64,000 nt of DNA from Bacteroidota bacterium (GCA_023415495.1 JAEZKK010000011.1:248001-312000); one strand, 5' to 3'; positions 42,389 to 51,799 are shown, counted from the stretch's first letter. A program made the numbers and translations. The notes: generated from the letters alone by a model not told the origin.

Positions 42389-42396
42389 TATCTTTG
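42389..42396 (+). promoter_or_regulatory. -7 box of the LD-carboxypeptidase gene
   Basis: TATCTTTG, 24 bp before the ATG at 42421, downstream of array D. No matching TTTG. Confidence 0.5.
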
Positions 42397-42420
42397 CCAC
42401 TTAGGAGAGTGTAAATTATT

Positions 42421-43332
42421 ATGTCTATTAAACCAAATAAATTAGTTTCGGGCGATAGGGTTGGGATAACTGCCCCTGCAAGAAAGATTAGCTATAAAGA
42501 AATTAGCTATGCAATTAAACTATTTAATTCTTGGGGATTAGAGGTAGTGATTGGAGAGAGTATAGATAGTGAAGATAACCAATTCTCCGGCTCTGATGAG
42601 TCTAGAGCAAGAGACTTCCAAAGGTTTTTAGACGATAAAACTATTAAGGCTATTTTTTGTGCTCGTGGAGGATATGGAAGCGTTAGGATAATAGATAAGC
42701 TTGACTTTTCTTCTTTCAAAACAAACCCAAAATGGATAATAGGCTACTCCGACCCAAGCTTAATTCTCAATCATATATACTTTAATTATAATATAGAATC
42801 CATCCATGGGATTATGCCTGTAAATATTGGAAAAGATAGCGAGAACTCTCTTGCGATATCCAGCCTTAGAGATATATTATTTGAAGATAAAAGATATGGA
42901 GAATACAAAACTCATAATCTTAACCGCAATGGAGAGGTAGAGGCAGAGTTGATAGGTGGTAATCTTTCTGTTCTCTATAGTCTAATGGGTTCTAATAGCT
43001 TTCAAGCAACAGAGGGTAAGATTCTTTTCCTTGAGGATTTAGACGAGTATATTTATCATATCGATAGGATGATGTATTGCTTAAAAAGAGGGGGTAAACT
43101 CTCCTCTCTAAAAGCTTTAGTAATAGGTGGGTTTACCGATATGCACGATAATACAATTCCTTTTGGTCAAAGCCCATACGAGATAATCTATAATAGCGTA
43201 CAAGAATATGATTATCCTGTGGTTTTCGATATTCCAATTGGTCATATTGGTGATAATAACCAAGCTATCATTATTGGCAGAAATACTAAGCTTATTTCTA
43301 ATAATGAAAGAGTAATAATAAGTCAGGAATAA
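42421..43332 (+). CDS. ldcA: LD-carboxypeptidase (peptidase family S66, LdcA-like)
   Basis: Removes the terminal D-Ala from the tetrapeptide of recycled peptidoglycan. VGITAPARKISYKE at the N-terminus, the nucleophile block IFCARGGYGSVRIIDKLDF (about 80), PKWIIGYSDPSLI (about 100), the Glu in GKILFLEDLDEYIYHIDRMM (about 200) and the His in FDIPIGHIGDN (about 275). Length 303, no signal peptide: cytoplasmic. Starts a likely unit with yraN, 10 bp downstream. Confidence 0.93.
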   Translation: MSIKPNKLVSGDRVGITAPARKISYKEISYAIKLFNSWGLEVVIGESIDSEDNQFSGSDESRARDFQRFLDDKTIKAIFCARGGYGSVRIIDKLDFSSFKTNPKWIIGYSDPSLILNHIYFNYNIESIHGIMPVNIGKDSENSLAISSLRDILFEDKRYGEYKTHNLNRNGEVEAELIGGNLSVLYSLMGSNSFQATEGKILFLEDLDEYIYHIDRMMYCLKRGGKLSSLKALVIGGFTDMHDNTIPFGQSPYEIIYNSVQEYDYPVVFDIPIGHIGDNNQAIIIGRNTKLISNNERVIISQE

Positions 43333-43342
43333 TTTATAAGTC

Positions 43343-43708
43343 ATGGGAAATACTAAAGAATTTGGGAATAAGGGTGAGGATATTGCTATTGATTACTTGA
43401 TTCAAAAGGGTTATATAATATTGGAAAGGAATTTTGTTTCGGGAAAGAATGAGGTAGATATAATTGCAAGAAACAAGGGGGAGGTTGTGTTTATTGAGGT
43501 AAAGACAAGGGCTACAAGTTATTTTTGTGAACCAGAGTATGCTGTGAAAATGGATAAGCAAAGAGCGATAATCAAGGTTGCAAACTCGTATATATTCAAG
43601 AATAAGGTAATGGAGGAAGCCCGTTTCGATATTATATCAATAATAATTTCCGATACAGAAACCAAAGTAAACCACATAGAAAGAGCCTTCGAACCTACGT
43701 TGTATTAA
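43343..43708 (+). CDS. yraN: YraN family (UPF0102) endonuclease-like protein
   Basis: 121-residue Holliday-junction-resolvase-like protein. Core blocks: GNKGEDIAIDYLIQKGYIIL at residue 8, SGKNEVDIIARNKGEVVFIE (about 33) with the nuclease pattern D...E.K completed by VKTR. The catalytic D and ExK residues appear intact. Biochemical role poorly established. Lies between ldcA and a secreted unknown, 10 bp from each. Confidence 0.9.
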   Translation: MGNTKEFGNKGEDIAIDYLIQKGYIILERNFVSGKNEVDIIARNKGEVVFIEVKTRATSYFCEPEYAVKMDKQRAIIKVANSYIFKNKVMEEARFDIISIIISDTETKVNHIERAFEPTLY

Positions 43709-43718
43709 TCTGTTTTCA

Positions 43719-44456
43719 ATGAAAAATATTATCTTTGTTTTATTAATCCTTTCAATGTCAATTGGTCTTTCTCAGAACAATAATAACTATATTGATAATA
43801 TCAAGAAAGCCGATGTTTCGTTCTTGTTTAAAACAGATAGTATAAATTCTCCAGTAGGACACACTGCAACTAATAACCCGCCAATTGGGTTTATTGGAGA
43901 GAATTATCAGAGGATTAATATTTGTTTTGAAAGTGTTAATAAGAGTTCAACAAATGAATTAATATATATTGTAAAAGGCAATTCAAGGGTTAAGAAGAAT
44001 AAAACAAGTTTTAAAGGCTATATTGAGATAAAAGAGAGTAAATTTGGGGAGAAACTGATATTATTAGATGAAATTGATTCGTTCTATACGGGATATATAA
44101 AAGGAGTTTACTGTTTCGAGGAAGAAGGTAGAGGCTCTCATATTGGTAAATTCCAAGGTGAGTTTATTACTTATTTTTATATTGACCATAATAACGAAAT
44201 TAGATATAATGACCTTGAATATGGTGTCTCGGATAACTATTTAAATAATCAATTCTGGGGAGTTTGGGAGAGTTATGATAAGAGAATAAAACATATATGT
44301 AATTGGGGCGAGTATAGAATCCCTAAAAATGGATTAGATAAAGAATATGATTTAGATATTGGTGCATGTTGTTTTAGCCCAAATCCAAAATACTATAAGT
44401 ATGGTTGGAAGGAATATATAATAGAACAAAAAAGAAAAAACTATAGATATGAATGA
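43719..44456 (+). CDS. Secreted protein of unknown function (245 aa)
   Basis: Signal peptide (FVLLILSMSIGLSQ). The mature part reads like a soluble beta-rich domain: INICFESVNKSSTNELIYIV (about 69), TSFKGYIEIKESKFGEKLIL (about 95), FYTGYIKGVYCFEEEGRGSH (about 122) and FQGEFITYFYIDHNNEIRYN. Its 3' end overlaps the MerR gene by 8 bp, so it is probably co-translated with it. No family recognised. Confidence 0.7.
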   Translation: MKNIIFVLLILSMSIGLSQNNNNYIDNIKKADVSFLFKTDSINSPVGHTATNNPPIGFIGENYQRINICFESVNKSSTNELIYIVKGNSRVKKNKTSFKGYIEIKESKFGEKLILLDEIDSFYTGYIKGVYCFEEEGRGSHIGKFQGEFITYFYIDHNNEIRYNDLEYGVSDNYLNNQFWGVWESYDKRIKHICNWGEYRIPKNGLDKEYDLDIGACCFSPNPKYYKYGWKEYIIEQKRKNYRYE

Positions 44457-44769
44457 TAAGGGTAAATTGTATTTTATAATTGGGGAGGTTTCGAAGGATT
44501 TAGATCTTTCAATCCCTACTCTTAGATTTTGGGAGAAATCCTTTCCTCAGCTTAAACCATTTAAGAATAAAAGAGGAGTGAGGTTCTATACTTCTGAGGA
44601 TATAGAGATTCTTAAGCAAATAAAATACCTTACAAAGGAATGTGGATTTACAATCGAGGGAGCGAGAGCCAAGCTTAATGGCAATTCTAATGTTGATGAT
44701 AACTATCAAATTGTTGAAACTCTTAACGAGATTAAAACCTTCCTTTTAGATATAAAACAAACACTATGA
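44449..44769 (+). CDS. MerR-family transcriptional regulator (DNA-binding domain only)
   Basis: 106 residues. The winged-helix MerR signature is clear: YFIIGEVSKDLDLSIPTLRF then WEKSFPQLKPFKNKRGVRFY. It ends shortly after a helix (EIKTFLLDIK) without an effector domain or metal-binding Cys residues. Many Bacteroidota have this short form beside housekeeping genes; the signal is unknown. Shares ATGA with the next gene, whose product is a phosphatase-like protein without catalytic residues. Confidence 0.9.
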   Translation: MNDKGKLYFIIGEVSKDLDLSIPTLRFWEKSFPQLKPFKNKRGVRFYTSEDIEILKQIKYLTKECGFTIEGARAKLNGNSNVDDNYQIVETLNEIKTFLLDIKQTL

Positions 44770-45221
44770 AAATATTAATATTAAGCGATAGAGATGAGAG
44801 CTTAGGGCAGATAGCTAAGTATTGGTTAAGGGTAATCTCAAAAGATTTGGAGGTCTATTCCTCTGGGATTAATCCAGAAAAAGAAATAGAAGAAAACACA
44901 AAAGAGTTTTTAAAAGAAAGAGGAGAGGATTTAAGCTCTTATACTCCAAATAGCATTAATGAATTTACCGATAAGGCTTGGGATTATATTTTAGTTATTT
45001 CTGAAGAGGCAAATAAAGAAATAGAGAATTATAAAATTGAATTTAAAAACAAGGTTTTCTATGAGTTTAAGGAAATAGACAAAGAATCTGAAAACAAAAA
45101 AGAAGAGCTTGAGGAAATAAGCAAAGAGATTAATCATACCTTATATTTCTTAACCGAGATAGTATTTAAAGAAAAAGATTGTAGTACAAGTAATTGTTCA
45201 TGTAACCATTGTTCAAAATGA
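44766..45221 (+). CDS. Low-molecular-weight phosphatase/arsenate-reductase-like protein lacking the catalytic P-loop
   Basis: The fold signature of LMW protein-tyrosine phosphatase/ArsC can be followed: KILILSDRDESLGQIAKYWL, EVYSSGINPEKEIEEN (about 32), LKERGEDLSSYTPNSINEFT (about 48), DYILVISEEANKEI (about 73). But the loop that should read C-x5-R has SDRDESLG, so both the nucleophilic Cys and the Arg are gone. The last 15 residues hold four cysteines (CSTSNCSCNHC). Probably a binding or sensing protein, perhaps of metal; this is inference. Coupled to the MerR gene upstream and ddl downstream by ATGA overlaps. Confidence 0.7.
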   Translation: MKILILSDRDESLGQIAKYWLRVISKDLEVYSSGINPEKEIEENTKEFLKERGEDLSSYTPNSINEFTDKAWDYILVISEEANKEIENYKIEFKNKVFYEFKEIDKESENKKEELEEISKEINHTLYFLTEIVFKEKDCSTSNCSCNHCSK

Positions 45222-46213
45222 AAAAAGAAGAAAAGAAAAACATAGCATTAATGGCAGGAGGAAATAGTGGAGAATACGAAATCTCTATCCAGTCTGCAAA
45301 ACAAATAGAAGAGAATATAGATAAGGAAAAGTATAATATTTACAAGATAATATTAAGGGGAAGAGATTGGTATTACGAAAAGTCAGGGATAAAAACCCAT
45401 GTAAACAAGGATGACTTCTCTATGATTTTAGGTGGAAGAAAGATTCGTTTCGATGCAGCTTTTATTATTATTCATGGAACCCCTGGAGAAAACGGACTAT
45501 TGCAGGGATATTTCGAAATGATGGAAATCCCTTTCTGCTCATCATCTTCTTTAGTCTCTTCAATAACCTTCGACAAGGTAGTTTGTAATTCAGTAGTAAA
45601 GGATTTGGGGATAGTAAATATTGCTCAAAACCTTTCCTATTTTAAAAACGAAGAGATAAACCATAAGGAGATAATAGACAAACTTTCTTTGCCTGTGTTT
45701 GTAAAGCCTGCCCAAGGAGGGTCAAGCATTGGTATGAGTATGGTTAGAAAAGAAGAAGAGATTGAGGGAGCAATAGAAAAAGCATTTGCAGAACATGATA
45801 GAGTAATAATTGAAGAGTATATAAAAGGAAGGGAATTAACCTCTGGAGTATTGAAAACAAATAATGAGATTATCGCCTTCCCAATTACAGAGATAATATC
45901 CAAGAACGAGTTCTTCGATTACGATGCAAAATATCTTGGATTCTCAGATGAGATAACTCCAGCAAAGATTGAGGATGAGATAAGAGATTTAGTACAGGAA
46001 ACTTCTAAGAAGCTATATAAGGCATTAAATTGTAGGGGAGTGATAAGGGCTGATTATATCTATGATACAGAGAAGAAGAAACTATTCTTTTTGGAAATAA
46101 ATACTATCCCAGGTCAAAGCCAAGCAAGCATAGTGCCTCAACAAGTAAGAGAGATGGGCTGGAGTACAAAGGATTTATATAATAGAATATTAGATGAGGT
46201 TTTCATTAAATAG
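45218..46213 (+). CDS. ddl: D-alanine--D-alanine ligase
   Basis: Makes the D-Ala-D-Ala dipeptide for peptidoglycan. ATP-grasp enzyme: ALMAGGNSGEYEISIQSAKQ at the N-terminus, IIIHGTPGENGLLQGYFEMM (about 85), PVFVKPAQGGSSIGMS (about 158), IIEEYIKGRELTSG (about 195), IRADYIYD and FLEINTIPGQSQASIVP near the end. A TTG nine bases upstream is possible; the ATG at 45218, in an ATGA overlap, is preferred. Last 20 bp overlap the alkaline phosphatase gene. Confidence 0.96.
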   Translation: MKKEEKKNIALMAGGNSGEYEISIQSAKQIEENIDKEKYNIYKIILRGRDWYYEKSGIKTHVNKDDFSMILGGRKIRFDAAFIIIHGTPGENGLLQGYFEMMEIPFCSSSSLVSSITFDKVVCNSVVKDLGIVNIAQNLSYFKNEEINHKEIIDKLSLPVFVKPAQGGSSIGMSMVRKEEEIEGAIEKAFAEHDRVIIEEYIKGRELTSGVLKTNNEIIAFPITEIISKNEFFDYDAKYLGFSDEITPAKIEDEIRDLVQETSKKLYKALNCRGVIRADYIYDTEKKKLFFLEINTIPGQSQASIVPQQVREMGWSTKDLYNRILDEVFIK

Positions 46214-47261
46214 GTTAGTTTTAGCCTTTGGGTTATTATTCTTTTCAATCTCCTTAAATTCTTTTTCTCAGGCAAAGAATGTGATATTAATGATAGGAGA
46301 TGGTATGGGGCTTACTCATGCATACTCAGCCTATACCATGAATAATGATAGTTTGAATATCTTTACTATGCCAATAACAGGGCTTGTAAGAACTGCTTGC
46401 TCGGATAGGCTAATTACCGATTCAGGAGCAGGAGGGACAGCCTTTGCAATAGGACAAAAAGCACCTTATGAGGCAATAGGTTTGGACTCTTTATTTAAAC
46501 CTCATCCAAGCATTATGAAATTGGCAAAAGAAAATGGATTATCCACTTCGATTATTGTCACTTGCGATATTACTCATGCAACCCCTGCTTCCTTTATTGC
46601 AAATGTAAAACATAGGAAGATGAATGAGGAAATAGCATTAGCATATTTGGATTCAGATATAGATATTGTAATAGGAGGTGGATTGAAGAATTTCCTGCCT
46701 AATATCAGAAAGGATAAATTGGATTTAAGAGATAATTTAATAAATCAAGGATATAATTTTATCTATTCAAAAGACAGCATAGAGTTTATTAAAGACAAAA
46801 CCTTTGCTCTTCTCTACGACTCACATCCTCCAAAAGCAAAACTTAGAGATAATATGCTTGAAAGAGGTTTAGAGAGAACAATTGAAGTGTTATCAAAAAA
46901 GGATAAAGGCTTCTTTATTATGCTCGAAGGCTCTCAAATAGACTTTGAATCCCATACACATAGCTTTGACTCGATGATTGATGAGGTGTTGGATTTCGAT
47001 AGGGCAGTGAAAGTAGCTTTGGAATTTGCAAAAAGAGATGGCAATACTTTAGTAATAGTTATTGCTGACCACGAAACAGGAGGATTAACCATGGTTGAGG
47101 GAGATAATAATAAGGGAAAATTTAAAGATAAATGGTCAACATTCAATCATACAGCTACAATGGTTCCAGTCTATGCTTTTGGAAAGGGCAGTGAGAATTT
47201 CACTGGAATTATGGAGAATACAGATGTTTTTTACAAGATTAAAAGGATATTAGATTTATAA
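46194..47261 (+). CDS. Alkaline phosphatase (PhoA family), exported
   Basis: Signal peptide (residues 1-26, ending SLNSFSQ). Metal and nucleophile motifs are intact: VILMIGDGMG (29), nucleophilic Ser in ITDSGAGGTAFAIG (about 75), VTCDITHATPASFIANV (about 122), EGSQIDFESHTH (about 243) and VIADHETGGLTM (about 290), FNHTATMVPVYAFG. At 355 residues it is shorter than E. coli PhoA, as is usual in Bacteroidota. Periplasmic phosphomonoesterase. Overlaps ddl by 20 bp; ahcY follows with its own promoter. Confidence 0.92.
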   Translation: MRFSLNRLVLAFGLLFFSISLNSFSQAKNVILMIGDGMGLTHAYSAYTMNNDSLNIFTMPITGLVRTACSDRLITDSGAGGTAFAIGQKAPYEAIGLDSLFKPHPSIMKLAKENGLSTSIIVTCDITHATPASFIANVKHRKMNEEIALAYLDSDIDIVIGGGLKNFLPNIRKDKLDLRDNLINQGYNFIYSKDSIEFIKDKTFALLYDSHPPKAKLRDNMLERGLERTIEVLSKKDKGFFIMLEGSQIDFESHTHSFDSMIDEVLDFDRAVKVALEFAKRDGNTLVIVIADHETGGLTMVEGDNNKGKFKDKWSTFNHTATMVPVYAFGKGSENFTGIMENTDVFYKIKRILDL

Positions 47262-47265
47262 ATCG

Positions 47266-47273
47266 TATTTTTG
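47266..47273 (+). promoter_or_regulatory. -7 box of ahcY
   Basis: TATTTTTG, 46 bp before the ahcY ATG. The leader between is A-rich and shows no riboswitch-like structure. Confidence 0.55.
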
Positions 47274-47318
47274 CAAATCTAAAAAAGGAATTAAATAATA
47301 AATAGAAAAAATATAAAG

Positions 47319-48734
47319 ATGACAGATTACAAATTAGATTATAAGGTAGCAGATATTAACTTGGCTGACTTTGGAAGAAAAGAATTAGATATTGCTGAGA
47401 AGGAAATGCCAGGCTTAATGTCTCTAAGAGAAAAGTACGGAAAAGAAAAACCATTGAATGGAGTTAGAATTACTGGTTCACTTCATATGACAATACAAAC
47501 AGCAGTTTTAATTGAAACCCTTGTTGAATTAGGAGCTGATGTTCGTTGGTGTTCTTGTAATATATTCTCAACCCAAGACCATGCAGCAGCAGCAATAGCT
47601 AAAGCAGGTGTTCCAGTATTTGCTTGGAAGGGAGAAACTCTTGAAGAATATTGGTGGTGTACAGAACAAGCTCTATCTTTCCCAAATGGAAAAGGACCTC
47701 AATTAATTGTTGATGATGGTGGAGATGCAACCTTATTGATTCACAAAGGATATGCAGCAGAGAATGATGCTAAGGTGCTTGATGTAAAACCTTCTTCTAC
47801 TGAGGAAGCGATAATTATGAAAACTCTTAAGTCTATTCTTGAGAAAGATAATACAAAATGGCATCGTACTATTGAAGAACTAAAGGGAGTATCTGAAGAA
47901 ACAACAACTGGAGTTCACCGCCTATATCAAATGATGGAAAAAGGAGAGCTATTAATCCCAGCAATAAATGTAAACGATTCTGTTACTAAGAGCAAGTTCG
48001 ATAATCTTTACGGATGTCGTGAATCTTTAGCAGATGGTATTAAGAGAGCTACCGACGTGATGATAGCAGGAAAGGTATGTGTTGTTTGTGGTTATGGAGA
48101 TGTTGGTAAGGGATGTGCTCATAGTATGAGAAGCTATGGTGCAAGAGTAATTGTAACTGAGATTGACCCTATTTGTGCTCTTCAAGCTGCAATGGAAGGC
48201 TTTGAGGTTACAACTCTTCAAGATGCACTTAAGGAAGGAAATATATATGTAACTACAACTGGTAATAAGGATGTAATTACTGCAGAGGATATGGCTAATA
48301 TGAAAGACGAAGCTATTGTTTGTAATATTGGTCACTTTGATAATGAAATCCAGGTTGAAAGACTTGAGGCTTGGGAAGGAATTAAGAAGATTAATATTAA
48401 ACCACAGGTAGATAAATATATCTATGCAGATGGACACTGTATTTATTTGCTTGCTGAGGGTAGATTAGTTAACCTTGGTTGTGCAACAGGTCATCCTTCT
48501 TTTGTAATGAGTAATTCATTTACTAACCAAACCCTTGCTCAAATCGACCTTTGGCAAAACCGTGATAAATACAAAGTAGGAGTTTATCGTTTATCTAAGG
48601 CGTTGGATGAAGAAGTAGCAAGATTGCATTTATCAAGAATTGGAGTTAAGCTTACAACCCTAACTGATGAGCAAGCCGCTTATATTGGAGTTTCTAAAGA
48701 AGGTCCATACAAACCTGAGCACTATAGATACTAA
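47319..48734 (+). CDS. ahcY: S-adenosylhomocysteine hydrolase
   Basis: Splits SAH to adenosine and homocysteine, keeping methylation going. LHMTIQTAVLIETLVELGAD (about 53), WCSCNIFSTQDHAAAAIA (about 78), YGCRESLADGIKRATDVMIA (about 232), the NAD-binding CVVCGYGDVGKGCAHSMRSY (about 253) and the C-terminal Tyr in GPYKPEHYRY. Length 471 includes the roughly 40-residue insertion of the bacterial long form. The exporter gene starts at the very next base after its stop. Confidence 0.97.
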   Translation: MTDYKLDYKVADINLADFGRKELDIAEKEMPGLMSLREKYGKEKPLNGVRITGSLHMTIQTAVLIETLVELGADVRWCSCNIFSTQDHAAAAIAKAGVPVFAWKGETLEEYWWCTEQALSFPNGKGPQLIVDDGGDATLLIHKGYAAENDAKVLDVKPSSTEEAIIMKTLKSILEKDNTKWHRTIEELKGVSEETTTGVHRLYQMMEKGELLIPAINVNDSVTKSKFDNLYGCRESLADGIKRATDVMIAGKVCVVCGYGDVGKGCAHSMRSYGARVIVTEIDPICALQAAMEGFEVTTLQDALKEGNIYVTTTGNKDVITAEDMANMKDEAIVCNIGHFDNEIQVERLEAWEGIKKINIKPQVDKYIYADGHCIYLLAEGRLVNLGCATGHPSFVMSNSFTNQTLAQIDLWQNRDKYKVGVYRLSKALDEEVARLHLSRIGVKLTTLTDEQAAYIGVSKEGPYKPEHYRY

Positions 48735-50555
48735 ATGAATAAGATTTTCAGAATATTTTCATATCTGAAAGGCTATAAGAAAGAGATAGCATTAAACATA
48801 TTATTTAATTTATTATATGTTTTTGCTTCTCTTTTTTCTTTTACCATGATTATCCCTTTCATTACTGTACTTTTCGGTATAATAACTCCTCCTGAGGTCG
48901 CTCCCGAATTTACAATGAATAAGGATGTAATTATGGATTATCTTTCTTGGCACTTAAATATATTCAAGGAGGAATATGGAATGTTTAATTGCTTGGGAAT
49001 TCTAAGTGTGATTTATCTTTTCTTTGCCTTTCTCTCGGCATTGTTCCGTTATTTGGGAATGTATTTCCTTGCTCCAATACGCAATGGAGTAATTAAGGAT
49101 TTAAGAAATGATATATATAAGAAGATTACTATTTTACCGCTATCCTTTTTCTCAAACAGAAGAAAGGGAGATATTCTCTCAAGGATGAGTTCGGATTTAA
49201 CAGATATTGAAATCTCCGTTATCAGTTCTCTTCAAATGTTGGTAAAAGACCCAATTATGGTTATTGTCTTTAGTATTGCCTTGTTTTTTGCAAGCTATAA
49301 ATTAGTAATCTTTGCCTTAATAATCCTCCCTCTTGCAGCCTTGCTTATTCGCAGAATAGGTCAAAGTCTTAAACGCAACTCTCAAAAGGGACAGAAAGAA
49401 ATTGCAAACCTAATCAGTACAACCGAAGAGGCAATTGGTGGAACGAGGGTAATCAGAGCATATAATGCACAAAATATAATTAAGGAGAAGTTCTCAAACC
49501 AAAATAATCAATATACTAAATTACTAACTAAGATTTATCGCCGTAGAGAGCTTGCTTCGCCTTTAACCGAAGTATTTGCAATTCTTGCAATGGTATTGAT
49601 AGTATTGTTTGGGGGTATAATGGTTATTGATAATGAGCTTCACCCAAGTATATTAATAGGGTTTGTAATCCTCTTTGCAAGGATAATCTCCCCAATTCAA
49701 AGCTTAACCACTGCTTATTATAATCTTCAAAAAGGTTCTGTGGCAGCTGTTCGACTTTATGAAATTCTTGATGCAAGCGAGAGGATTGAAGAAAGAGAGA
49801 ATCCTTTAAACATTAGTAATTTAGAAAGAGATATAGTTTTAGATAAAGTTTCGTTTTCTTATGAGGATAATGGGAAAAAGGAATTGGTATTAGATGAAGT
49901 AAGTCTTAAGATTAAAAAAGGAGAAACAATTGCTATCGTTGGAGCTTCAGGAGCTGGTAAATCAACTCTATTAGACCTTATTCCTCGTTTCCATGATTCT
50001 GAAAAGGGTAATGTATTAATAGATGGAATAGATATAAAAGATTTACATATAAATCAGCTTAGAGCCATTATAGGTATAGTATCTCAAAACTCTATTCTAT
50101 TTAATGATACTATTTATGGGAATATATCTTTTGGAAAGATTTATTCAATGGATGAGGTTGTAGAGGCAGCAAAGCTTGCTAATGCTCATGATTTTATTTC
50201 CAAACTTCCAAAGGGCTATTATACTAATATTGGAGATAGGGGACTTAACCTTTCGGGTGGTGAGCGTCAAAGAATATGTATTGCAAGGGCAATTATAAAG
50301 AATCCTTCAATTCTTCTATTAGACGAAGCAACCTCAGCCTTGGATACTCAAAGTGAAAAGCTTGTTCAAATCTCTTTAGAAAATCTTATGCGTGGCAGAA
50401 CAACCCTTGTAATAGCTCATAGACTTTCAACTATTATCAATTCAGATAAGATAATTGTGATGGATAAGGGAAGAATAATAGAGGTTGGTAACCATAATGA
50501 ATTAATTCAAAAACAAGGCGTTTACTCCAACTTAGTTAAGCTTCAAACTCTTTAG
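48735..50555 (+). CDS. MsbA-like ABC exporter (fused membrane and ATPase domains)
   Basis: Half-size ABC exporter, 606 residues. Six membrane helices lie in residues 1-335; the ATPase domain has Walker A VGASGAGKSTLLDLIPRF (about 396), signature LNLSGGERQRICIARA (about 503), Walker B ILLLDEATSALD (about 525) and H-loop VIAHRLSTI. Such transporters flip lipid A-core or other lipids; MsbA function is likely but not proven by sequence alone. The extra-cytoplasmic loop around residues 50-80 is longer than in E. coli MsbA, as usual in this phylum. Its last 4 bp overlap the convergent cardiolipin-synthase-like gene. Confidence 0.92.
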   Translation: MNKIFRIFSYLKGYKKEIALNILFNLLYVFASLFSFTMIIPFITVLFGIITPPEVAPEFTMNKDVIMDYLSWHLNIFKEEYGMFNCLGILSVIYLFFAFLSALFRYLGMYFLAPIRNGVIKDLRNDIYKKITILPLSFFSNRRKGDILSRMSSDLTDIEISVISSLQMLVKDPIMVIVFSIALFFASYKLVIFALIILPLAALLIRRIGQSLKRNSQKGQKEIANLISTTEEAIGGTRVIRAYNAQNIIKEKFSNQNNQYTKLLTKIYRRRELASPLTEVFAILAMVLIVLFGGIMVIDNELHPSILIGFVILFARIISPIQSLTTAYYNLQKGSVAAVRLYEILDASERIEERENPLNISNLERDIVLDKVSFSYEDNGKKELVLDEVSLKIKKGETIAIVGASGAGKSTLLDLIPRFHDSEKGNVLIDGIDIKDLHINQLRAIIGIVSQNSILFNDTIYGNISFGKIYSMDEVVEAAKLANAHDFISKLPKGYYTNIGDRGLNLSGGERQRICIARAIIKNPSILLLDEATSALDTQSEKLVQISLENLMRGRTTLVIAHRLSTIINSDKIIVMDKGRIIEVGNHNELIQKQGVYSNLVKLQTL

Positions 50556-51619
50556 AATAAATATCTGAAAGGTAGTAATACCCATTCGAAGAATTTCTCT
50601 ATTCTTGGTCTTGTTTTCCAATTCTCGTAATTAAAGCTAATGCAATTCTCATAAGTAGCTTCGAAATGTCTTTGAAGTTTTTCTATTACTTCTATTTCAT
50701 CACCAATCAATGCTAATTCGTATTGGTAACGGAAGCTGCGGTAATCGAAGTTAGAAGAAGAGATTGAGAATAGCTTATTATCGATCATTAATCCCTTAGC
50801 ATGGAGGTTACCCTGAGTATAGAAGCATAGCTCCACTCCCGACAAATGCAATTCTCCAAGATATTTCCTTCTAATAATATCCACAAGCCTAACATCCGAA
50901 TGGTGTGGAGTCATAACCCTTACCCTAACACCTCTTTCAACTGCATCGGAGAGCTTCTTTCTCAGTATATGCCCTGGCAAGAAATATGGAGTCTCGATAA
51001 TTATCTCCTCTTTTGCCTCATCAATCATTTTCTCATACTGATTCTTTATCCTTTGACGATACATATTAGGCACATCTTGAATAAATAACCAAGAGTAAAG
51101 ATGCATATCCCTCTTATAACTCAAATTAGAGAATGAATATTTATTATAGGAACGGAAACTATCTCTAAAAGAGCGAATAAAAAGTCTGGTAAGATCTTTA
51201 TCATCTATCCTTAGGTTAAGCTCTCTCCAAGAAAGAGAGTAAGCAGTAATATTCGATGAGCCAATATAGGAAATTTGATTATCAATAATTATTAGCTTTC
51301 TATGGTTGCGGCAATGGTTCTTAACGAAATAAGCTCTTTCGAAATTCATCTTCTTATAAACCCTTACCTCACCACCCAAATCAATCAAATGAGAAAAGAA
51401 ACCTAAATCAGTCCCGCTTCCCCAAGCATCAATCAAGACCTTAACCCTAACCCCTCTATTGGCACTATCAATCAAAGCATTTAAGAACTTCTCACCCATA
51501 GCATCCTGACCAAATCGATAAATCTCAAGGCAAATACTCTTAGTAGCCGAGGAGATATCCTTAAGCATCAAAGAGAAAAGCTCTAAATTATCATCAATTA
51601 CCTGGTACTTACTATTCAT
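50552..51619 (-). CDS. Phospholipase D-family cardiolipin-synthase-like protein
   Basis: Two HKD motifs: NHRKLIIIDNQISYIGSSN (about 120) and LHAKGLMIDNKLFSISSSNF (about 280). Both have the His and Lys; the intervening spacing fits. There is no N-terminal membrane region, in contrast to E. coli ClsA, making it closer to ClsB. Condenses two phosphatidylglycerol molecules or hydrolyses another phospholipid; exact substrate not shown. A TTG six bases upstream is an alternative start. The first 25 bp of the gene and its promoter are duplicated 1047 bp upstream beyond the KilA-N gene. Confidence 0.88.
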   Translation of the reverse strand: MNSKYQVIDDNLELFSLMLKDISSATKSICLEIYRFGQDAMGEKFLNALIDSANRGVRVKVLIDAWGSGTDLGFFSHLIDLGGEVRVYKKMNFERAYFVKNHCRNHRKLIIIDNQISYIGSSNITAYSLSWRELNLRIDDKDLTRLFIRSFRDSFRSYNKYSFSNLSYKRDMHLYSWLFIQDVPNMYRQRIKNQYEKMIDEAKEEIIIETPYFLPGHILRKKLSDAVERGVRVRVMTPHHSDVRLVDIIRRKYLGELHLSGVELCFYTQGNLHAKGLMIDNKLFSISSSNFDYRSFRYQYELALIGDEIEVIEKLQRHFEATYENCISFNYENWKTRPRIEKFFEWVLLPFRYLF

Positions 51620-51683
51620 AGTCAAAACTAAAACTATTTACGCATTAAGAAAGACAAAGTTACAAATAATCTTTCATAAAAGA
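51595..51683. repeat. Left copy of an 89-bp direct repeat flanking the KilA-N gene
   Basis: Identical to 52642-52730 except at one base (88 of 89). This copy contains the real start and promoter of the cardiolipin-synthase-like gene. Confidence 0.9.
51655..51662 (-). promoter_or_regulatory. -7 box of the cardiolipin-synthase-like gene
   Basis: TAACTTTG on the minus strand, 36 bp before the ATG at 51619, inside the direct repeat. Confidence 0.5.
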
Positions 51684-51799
51684 CAAAAAAATACGTTACA
51701 CAAAAATGAATCGCATCTAAATAGGGTAAAAAAGAAATAGAATCAATATCCAAAACTTTTCAATAAGTTTAATTAATCCAGTAATAAGGGAATGAATAG

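Noticed and set aside
42232..42414. 60-codon ORF on the plus strand
   Set aside because: Made by translation through array D; the repeated FKSKKNS peptide simply mirrors the 21-bp repeats.
47274..47318. SAH or SAM riboswitch before ahcY
   Set aside because: The leader is about 45 nt, A-rich and without stable stems.
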